A stretch of DNA of 64,000 nucleotides from Luscinia megarhynchos (taxonomy: Eukaryota; Chordata; Aves; Passeriformes; Turdidae), in contig CM067572.1 of assembly GCA_034336665.1 (NCBI GenBank), positions 675,786 to 739,785 on the forward strand. The letters run 5' to 3'. Below are positions 56,775 to 64,000 of the stretch, one piece after another. The translations under genes were made by a program, and so were the position numbers. The first letter of the stretch is position 1. Each line of letters begins with the position of its first letter. The notes beneath the pieces were generated by a model. That model was not told where the DNA came from. It worked only from the letters and a program-made list of their open reading frames with translations, and ran no database searches.

Positions 56775-57665
56775 GTGGGGCAGCACAGGGGATGATGAGA
56801 TGCAGAGGGGCAGAGGGGGCAGCACAGGGATGATGAGATGCAGAGGGGCAGTGAGGGCAGCACAGGTGGTGAGATGCAAAGGGGGCAGCACAGGGATGGT
56901 GAGATGCAGAGGGGCAGAGGGGGCAGCACAGGGATGATGAGATGCAGAGGGGCAGTGAGGGCAGCACAGGTGGTGAGATGCAGTGGTGGCAGCACAGGGG
57001 ATGAGATGCAAAGGGGGCAGCACAGGGGATGAGATGCAGAGGGGGCAGCACAGGGGATGAGATGCAGAGGGGGCAGCACAGGGATGAGATGCAGTGGTGG
57101 CAGCACAGGGGATGAGATGCAGAGGGGCAGCACAGGGATGGTGAGATGCAGAGGGGCAGTGGTGGCAGCACAGGGATGGTGAGATGCAGAGGGGCAGTGG
57201 TGGCAGCACAGGGATGGTGAGGTGCAGTGGTGGCAGCACAGGGGATGAGATGCAGTGGTGGCAGCACGGGGATGGTGAGATGCAGAGGGGCAGCACAGAG
57301 GATGAGATGCAGAGGGGCAGTGGTGGCAGCACAGGGATGGTGAGATGCAGAGGGGGCAGCACAGGGATGAGATGCAGAGGGGCAGCACAGGGATGGTGAG
57401 ATGCAGAGGGGGCAGCACAGGGATGGTGAGATGCAGAGGGGCAGTGGTGGCAGCACAGGGATGGTGAGATGCAGAGGGGGCAGCACAGGGATGGTGAGAT
57501 GCAGAGGGGCAGTGGTGGCAGCACAGGGGATGAGATGCAGAGGGGCAGTGGTGGCAGCACAGGGATGGTGAGATGCAGAGGGGGCAGTGGTGGCAGCACA
57601 GGGATGATGAGATGCAGTGGTGGCAGCACAGGGGATGAGATGCAGAGGGGCAGTGGTGGCAGCAG
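56775..57665. repeat. Composite minisatellite, intergenic
   Basis: About 890 bases built from GAGATGCAGAGGGGCAG, TGGTGGCAGCACAGGGATG and shorter combinations, giving units of about 22-38 bases. Confidence 0.96.
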
Positions 57666-58648
57666 AGCCCCAGGCTGCCCTCCCAGCTCAGGCAGTGACC
57701 AATTCACCAATTCACTGCACACACGGCCCACACTGCAGAGCACGGTGATGTTTCCTCTTGTTGCTTACAGATCTCACTACAGGAGCAAATCAGGCACACT
57801 CCTTCCAGACTGAGCTGCAATCACTGTTGATTACCAGCATTGCCATTAAACTCCATGGAATTACTGAAGTGCTTCCTCTGGAATTAGTGCAGTTATCAGC
57901 ATGGCTAATGGCAAGTGCTTTCAGTGGTTTTACCACACACTTCTCATGTTCAGCTTTATATAATGAAATAAAAATGACATTTTCACACAGTGTGAAGTGG
58001 AATACCTTCTTTCTCAGTGTCTGCTCACTTCAAGTATTTCCTCTGTGTATTTTCCAGAGAGGGTGTTTGATCATGATTTTCCTGCTCTCTAGCAGTGAAT
58101 CAGCAGCTGGAACACCACAGAAGGGGAGCAGAAATCACAGCAAAGACTAATGGTGCTTTAAAGGACTGCTAATAAATACACACATGTGAAAAACCTGTTT
58201 TGAACTAAAGAAATTGCACCAAGGACAGACCAGCTCCTGTGGGTTTTAGGCACCCGTTTTTTCCAAATATGCCCCCAATCAGGACCCAGAGAAAGGACCA
58301 GGAAGAACACACAATTTTCATCTGTATGTGTAAATTTAAAATTTCATGTAGTGAATATGCTTTCTATAACAATTAAATTCATATTGTGACTGAGAGCAGA
58401 AAAACAAAAACAAATAGGAAAAAAAATATGATAACACCAAAGCAGAAACCTACATATTCCTTACAAGTGCATTGATGTGAGCTTGAAATATAAAGGGGGA
58501 AATTTGCTGTGCAAATTGGTTCTGAAGCCTCAGAAGGGTTAAATTAGCGCCCCTAAATGTCAGCATTAAAGGGAGTTTTAAGAAGGACCAGGTTCTTTCC
58601 TTTTGCATAAGGGGTAAATTATTTTGGAGGTAAGAACTCTGCTCTGTC

Positions 58649-58649
<1 letters not shown>
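57666..58649. other. Intergenic AT-rich sequence, nothing recognised
   Basis: AT-rich with short open frames only. No family recognised. Confidence 0.6.

Positions 58650-58701
<52 letters not shown>
58650..58701. repeat. ATT trinucleotide array
   Basis: About 17 copies of ATT, just outside the 3' end of the CR1 fragment that follows. Confidence 0.97.
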
Positions 58702-58703
<2 letters not shown>

Positions 58704-58734
58704 CACATCTCGATTCTTTATAGACTTTGAAGTC

Positions 58735-58968
58735 GTAGAATCCCAACATGGTGTGGGTTGGAAGGACCTTACAGACCATGCAGTGCCACCCTGCCATGGC
58801 AGGGACACCTCCCACTGTCCCAGTGCCCAGCCTGGCCTTGGGCCCTGCCAGGGATCCAGGGGCAGCCACAGCTGCTCTGGGCACCTGAGCCAGGGCCTGC
58901 CCACCCTGCCAGGGAACAATTCCTGCCCAACCCTTAACCCAAATTTGCCCCTTTGAGTTTGAAAGGAG
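58735..58968 (-). mobile_element. CR1 LINE 3'-end fragment, intergenic
   Basis: TAGAATCCCAACATGGTGTG, then GGCAGGGACACCTCCCACTG, GCAGCCACAGCTGCTCTGGG and GGAACAATTCCTGCCCAACC, in the order of an antisense avian CR1 3' end. 5'-truncated and non-coding. Confidence 0.92.
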
Positions 58969-59159
58969 GGGGAAAGGCAAGCACGGGACAAAGCCAGCAC
59001 CTCCGGCTGCCTTGCTGGGAGCACACGGGGCGCTCAGTGCCTGCAGCACCAAGTCCTCGAATGTTTCGTGGCTTTCCTGAGAGCCCAGGCTTGTGTTTCC
59101 TGCAGCAGAGGGAGCTGCAGCCCCGCGGTTCCACCTGCAGCTGTCCCGGTGCTCAGAGG

Positions 59160-59425
59160 GAGCTGCATGCCCGCATTTCCATCCCCGCATTTCCAGCCCC
59201 GCATTTCCAGCCGCATTTCCAGCCCCGCATTTCCATCCCGCATTTCCATCCCCGCATTTCCATCCCCGCATTTCCATCCCGCATTTCCATCCCGCATTTC
59301 CATCCCCGCATTTCCATCCCGCATTTCCATCCCGCATTTCCATCCCGCATTTCCATCCCGCATTGCCATCCCGCATTTCCATCCCGCATTTCCATCCCGC
59401 ATTTCCAGCCGCATTTCCATCCCCA
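59160..59425. repeat. 13/14-base GC-containing minisatellite
   Basis: About 18 copies of CCCGCATTTCCAT or CCCCGCATTTCCAG, one CG per unit. Confidence 0.95.
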
Positions 59426-59779
59426 TGTTTCGCCCTGCGAGCCCCGGCTGGGGCAGGGACCCGGCACATCCCCGGGCAGGGACAGTGCGGTGTGTCCGCC
59501 CCCCGAGAGGCTCCGGGCAGGTAAACCCGGGTTTCACCTCGCTCAGGTCCCTCCCGTGAGCCGGGGTGTGCTCGGGGTCCCAGGCAGGGCTGTGCCGGTG
59601 CCAGGGGTCACCACTCCGGCAAAACGCGAAGAAATCAGCCACTTATTTACTTATTTACTGCCAAACATCTGCCGTGACACCTTCCTCATTCCTCTCGCTT
59701 TCTGTACTCATCCTCTCGGGACGGGTTTCTGCCTTTCCCCGGTTATAGCTCAATCCCTGCCCCACACGGGAGGGGACAG

Positions 59780-59860
59780 CGGGCAGGAGGGGGACACACG
59801 GACAGGACAGGGACACACGGACACACGGACAGGACAGGGACACGGACACGGACACACAGC
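59780..59860. repeat. ACACGGACAGG short repeat
   Basis: Irregular tandem units of GGACACACGGACAGGACAGG. Confidence 0.88.
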
Positions 59861-60180
59861 ACAACATATGGAGCTGCGATTCAGCAGGACCTGCTGCTGC
59901 TGTCGCTTTACTGAAGCTGCTTTAACGGGTGCACTTCCTTTGCCTATAGACACTTCTGTGATCCCAGCCATGCGTTTGAGCAGCAAAGGAAAGGATCTGT
60001 GCTCCTCTTTCCGAGCCTGGCTCCAGCTGTGCTCCTGGGGGTCACCCTGAGCTGCTCTGCCGCCACCACCTGGGCTTTGCACAATCCTGTGCACTCGCTG
60101 TCTTCCCTGATACCCTGATCACGTTCGGGCAGTACCTGACCTTTATCCCAAGTCTCCTGTACCCGAATATTCGAAGTAAC

Positions 60181-61184
60181 AAAAATCAAACTTATACAAG
60201 ATTAGTATAGGGTGAACAAATGATCTAATTCCTCAGAGCCTCATTATACAAAGTGAGGTAAAGGGAAAATCCCTAAGAACGGAATGGGAAGGTTAAGGAC
60301 TACACACAGATGCTGAAGAGCCCAACCAAAGTGTTTTTGTTTTCATGTTCTTGTAGGAAGGATGAGTAACTGGAAGATACAGTGCCCATATCTTCCCTTG
60401 CATTACTTTATCTGTAAAGATGTGCCATCCAGCCTGTTTTCTGCACACACAGATAAAGAGATCATTTACTGAGGTTCCAGCTCACCCCTGGGAATGGAGA
60501 GAAAGGCTGAGTTACTTCCACCCCGTGTTTTAGGGGTGACACTGTGACACCCCTGTTGTGACACATTTACTGCAGGTTGTGTCCAGCCGTGGCTCTCCTG
60601 ATGCTTTCCCCTTGCTCTGAAGCAGAGCCAGGCTGGCTGTGCCCGTGGCTGGGATGGGGTGGCACTGCTGGGAGCCTCAGGTGAGCTTTGACCTGCCCCA
60701 CCTGCAGTGCAGCACTGACCTATGCTTCCATCAGTGAACCACCCCTGTCTCCGAACCCTGCCCACAGATCAATACTTGAGGGATCTCTGGAGTTAAAACA
60801 CCTTATCTCAGTTCTGCTGCTGCTCGTGAATTGGCCTGAGTGGGTTTGCAGGGCTGGGAGAGCAAAGTGTGGCTGGAGGAGTTTCCTTTTGTTCTGCTGT
60901 GGCATTCCTACTGATCCCCCACAGCAAGAGCATAACAAAACCGATTTGTGAAGTCAATTCTTAAAAAACCCTCTCAGCCAAGTCAGACATCCAAGGTCTG
61001 GAGGCAGCTGGGGGAGTTCAGCCATATAAAAAAGTGTTTGTTTGAAATGCACTCCCCTTTGTTTCAGGAGAAAAATGTTCTGAAGGATCTCCCTTCCCTG
61101 CCCACGGCCAAGGGCTCTGAGCAGGGGCAGCAGCTCCTCATGGCAGGTCTGAGTGCCCAGGGATGGAGGTAACTCCATCCCAGG
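60181..61184. other. Intergenic sequence, nothing recognised
   Basis: No coding, RNA or mobile-element signal seen. Confidence 0.6.
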
Positions 61185-62582
61185 TGTACATCCATCCCAA
61201 TTGTACCTCCATCCCAGGTGTACATCCAGTCCAGGTGTACCTCCATCCCAGGTGTACATCCATCCCAATTGTACCTCCATCCCAGGTGTACATCCATCCC
61301 AGGTGTACATCCAGTCCAGGTGTACATCCAGTCCAGGTGTACATCCAACCCAGGTGTACATCCAGTCCAGGTGTACATCCAGCCCAGGTGCACATCCAGT
61401 CCAGGTGTACATCCATCCCAGGTGTACATCCAGCCCAGGTGTACATCCATCCCAGCTGTACCTCCATCCCAGGTGTACATCCATCCCAGCTGTACATCCA
61501 TCCCAGGTGTACATCCATCCCAGCTGTACATCCATCCCAGGTGCACATCCATCCCAGGTGTACATCCATCCCAGCTGTACCTCCATCCCAGCTGTACATC
61601 CATCCCAGGTGTACATCCAGCCCAGGTGCACATCCAGTCCAGGTGTACATCCAGCCCAGGTGTACATCCAGTCCAGGTGTACATCCAACCCAGCTGTACA
61701 TCCATCCCAGCTGTACATCCATCCCAGGTGTACATCCATCCCAGGTGTACATCCATCCCACGTGTACATCCAGCCTAGCTGTACATGCATCCCAGGGGTA
61801 CATCCATCCCAGGTGCACATCCATCCCAGCTGTACATCCATCCCAGGTGTACATCCAGCCCAGGTGTACATCCAGCCCAGGTGTACATCCATCCCAGGTG
61901 TACATCCATCCCAGCTGTACATCCATCCCAGGTGTACATCCATCCCAGCTGTACATCCATCCCAGGTGTACATCCATCCCAGCTGTACATCCATCCCAGG
62001 TGTACATCCATCCCACGTGTACATCCAGCCTAGCTGTACATGCATCCCAGGTGTACATCCATCCCAGGTGTACATCCATCCCAGCTGTACATCCATCCCA
62101 GCTGTACCTCCATCCCAGGTGTACATCCAGCCCAGGTGTACATCTAGCCCAGGTGTACATCCATCCCACCTGCACATCCATCCCAGGTGTACATCCAGCC
62201 CAGGTGCACATCCAGTCCCAGGTGTACATCCAACCCAGGTGTACATCCAGTCCCAGGTGTACATCCATCCCAGGTGCACATCCATCCCAGCTGTACCTCC
62301 ATCCCAGGTGTACATCCAGCCCAGGTGTACATCTAGCCCAGGTGTACATCCATCCCAGGTGTACATCCAGCCCAGGTGTACATCCATCCCAGGTGTACAT
62401 CCAGCCCAGGTGTACATCCAGCCCAGGTGTACATCCATCCCAGGTGTACATCCATCCCACCTGCACATCCATCCCAGGGGTACATCCATCCCAGCTGTAC
62501 ATCCATCCGAGCTGCACACCCATCCCAGCTGTACATCCATCCCAGGGGTACATCCATGCCAGGTGTACATCCAGCCCAGGTG
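61185..62582. repeat. 17-base minisatellite, about 82 copies
   Basis: Period of 17 bases, TACATCCATCCCAGGTG, with regular CAGCTG, CAGTCCAGG and CAGCCCAGG variants. The unit carries no stop codon on most frames of either strand, which explains frames of over 500 codons. Each unit contains a CAGGTG or CAGCTG E-box. Confidence 0.97.
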
Positions 62583-64000
62583 TGCCAGAGAGGCCTCTGA
62601 GCCCTCTCTGCCTTCCCAAGCACAGCTGCCAGAAGCTCTTCCCTCTCTTGGGAACCCAGATCAGAGGGTGTTTTGTGGCAAAATCAAGTATGAACAAGAA
62701 CTGAAATAAGCCTGGATAGCAAAAGAGACCTTAAAATCCACATTTCCTGTGGCCCTGTTGTTTGTTCCACAGCACATCACAGTTTTATATTGCATGGAAA
62801 GGACTCAGCAGAAGCACTAACACAGACAAAGACCCTCATAAGTAAGAAAAATTCTTCTCTTTAAAATCCCTCTGCCCTCTGGATAGCTGGAGTGCCTGCT
62901 ATTGGAATTCAGTCAGCATTTTCCTTGCCTAATCTCCACGTGATGAGCTCACAGAGCCCTTAATGACTCAGTGTGTTTATTATTTTTAATATTAGAGTCT
63001 CTCACCTACTTTTAGGCCACTGTGTTACCTTTTTTACATTTCATTATGGAAACAAGCAATCATTTCTAATAAAATATTGGAAATTTCTGTATGTGCTTCA
63101 ACCTAGTCCTAAAAGAATGCTGAAGCACAATAAGGGCTTGAAGAGATTTAAAAGGATGATAAAAGATTCAAAGACTCTGCATCTTTGATCTCAAATGATA
63201 TTCTAAGCTGTGTTATTAAATTCATCATTATCAAATATATGAAGTGCTCTAATTGGCTCAAGGTTAATATATAGATTGAAAGCATCTCCTAGAACTTCTC
63301 TTTTAAATTGTGCATTCTGTGCTAGGTAATTAAAGTTCACCGACTCTGAGGCACTAATAATCCCTCTTCATTTGCAGTAATCAGCACCCGAGAAGTTCTC
63401 TCAATTCTTTGTAGAGCATCAGTGGTTCACGGGCACTTCAGGGGCTCTGTGGAGCTGCTCTTGTCGAGCTTGTCCCAGTTTTCAGCAGTGTCTGCTGTAA
63501 AAAGGCAATCCCTGAGAGCTTTCAGGAATTTTTGGGAACACTTAAGACCTCCCTACTTGTCTGCTCCAAGCTCTTCTCTCCTGTGTGTTTCTCACGTGGG
63601 GATTTATTTACACTGAAATGTGCTGTTTCAGGAGGAGCAGCCCAGCCCAGAACTGCATCCCCTGTGCAGATGGGAGCAGCTGGAGCTGAAAGCAGCACCG
63701 GAGGCTCAGTAATGATGCTGAGCACAAATCCTGCAGGCAGAAATAAAGAGCAGCACGTGGGGGAGAGGAGCTGCACACCCTCGTTCCAGGCAGGAGCCAG
63801 CTCAGTTAACTCCTTGCTGAGGGCTTGGGCCAGTGCAGCTCAGGATTACACTGCCAGAAAGGGGAAATGGCAAAAAGCAGGAAAGTGACACTTCTGGGGA
63901 AAATGATGTCTCAAAGCCCTTTCCCACTGCTGTCACAGCAGGAGGGGCTGCAGAGGGTTAGGTCAGCATGATCAGACTCTGCAGTGAGTTTTCCCAGAAG
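62583..64000. other. Intergenic sequence, nothing recognised
   Basis: AT-rich in the middle (about 62960-63400). No exon, RNA gene or mobile element recognised up to the window end. Confidence 0.6.

Larger units (their letters stand above)
58969..60180. other. GC-rich intergenic island with repeats
   Basis: CG-rich block around two short minisatellites, ending in unique sequence. It could be a CpG island of an unrecognised transcript or simply repeat-driven GC. No conserved exon is seen. Confidence 0.4.

Noticed and set aside
56708..57743. Cys/Ser-rich frames up to 324 codons on the minus strand
   Set aside because: Frames of the composite minisatellite at 56775-57665, with no unique protein sequence.
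58953..60050. 365-codon + strand frame in the GC-rich island
   Set aside because: Its core is the CATTTCCATCCCG repeat, and its flanks show no recognised protein.
60954..62709. Frames of over 500 codons on both strands
   Set aside because: The 17-base repeat lacks stop codons in most frames; the frames have no start context, splicing or unique sequence.
62583..64000. First exons of the next syntenic gene (MME in human)
   Set aside because: No zinc-peptidase sequence or recognisable exon is present up to the window end.

Overview
The window is vertebrate nuclear DNA, almost certainly from a bird. Coding is split into short exons with GT/AG borders. Three 3'-end CR1-type LINE remnants, the typical avian retroposon, are present, introns are short, and minisatellites are dense. 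The gene order ARHGEF26 (+), DHX36 (-), GPR149 (-) matches human 3q25.2, which corresponds to part of chicken chromosome 9. A songbird is plausible, but the sequence alone does not prove it. Genes were recognised by recalled similarity to the human proteins; no search was run.

Positions 1-21200 hold the 3' half of ARHGEF26 (SGEF), a RhoG exchange factor. Eleven exons (598-19595) join in frame to 441 codons covering the DH, PH and SH3 domains and a C-terminal ETNV PDZ ligand. Positions 23020-37864 hold all of DHX36, a G-quadruplex helicase, tail-to-tail with ARHGEF26; 25 exons join in frame to 984 codons. GPR149, an orphan receptor, lies at 38776-48184 in four exons. Its stop is only about 0.9 kb upstream of the DHX36 start. 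Exon 3 of GPR149 is broken in frame. Positions 48.2-64 kb have no recognisable protein gene; they contain the GC-rich GPR149 5' region, pentanucleotide and minisatellite arrays and one CR1 fragment.

The most striking feature is where the tandem repeats sit. Two ARHGEF26 arrays begin exactly at a 5' splice site and repeat it. A third ends exactly at the last 3' splice site and repeats it. A fourth repeats the stop codon and PDZ-ligand segment into the 3' UTR. DHX36 has a duplicated stop segment and an array about 40 bases from a donor. GPR149 has a 1.3 kb tetranucleotide array next to an acceptor, a 41-base GC-rich duplication inside its broken exon 3, and a (Glu-Arg)n expansion at its C-terminus. 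The local pattern is repeats seeded at exon borders.

Many very long reading frames in the window are repeat artefacts and are listed as rejected. The three genes have separate cellular roles (Rho signalling, G4 RNA/DNA unwinding, receptor signalling); nothing here suggests a shared pathway beyond conserved synteny.
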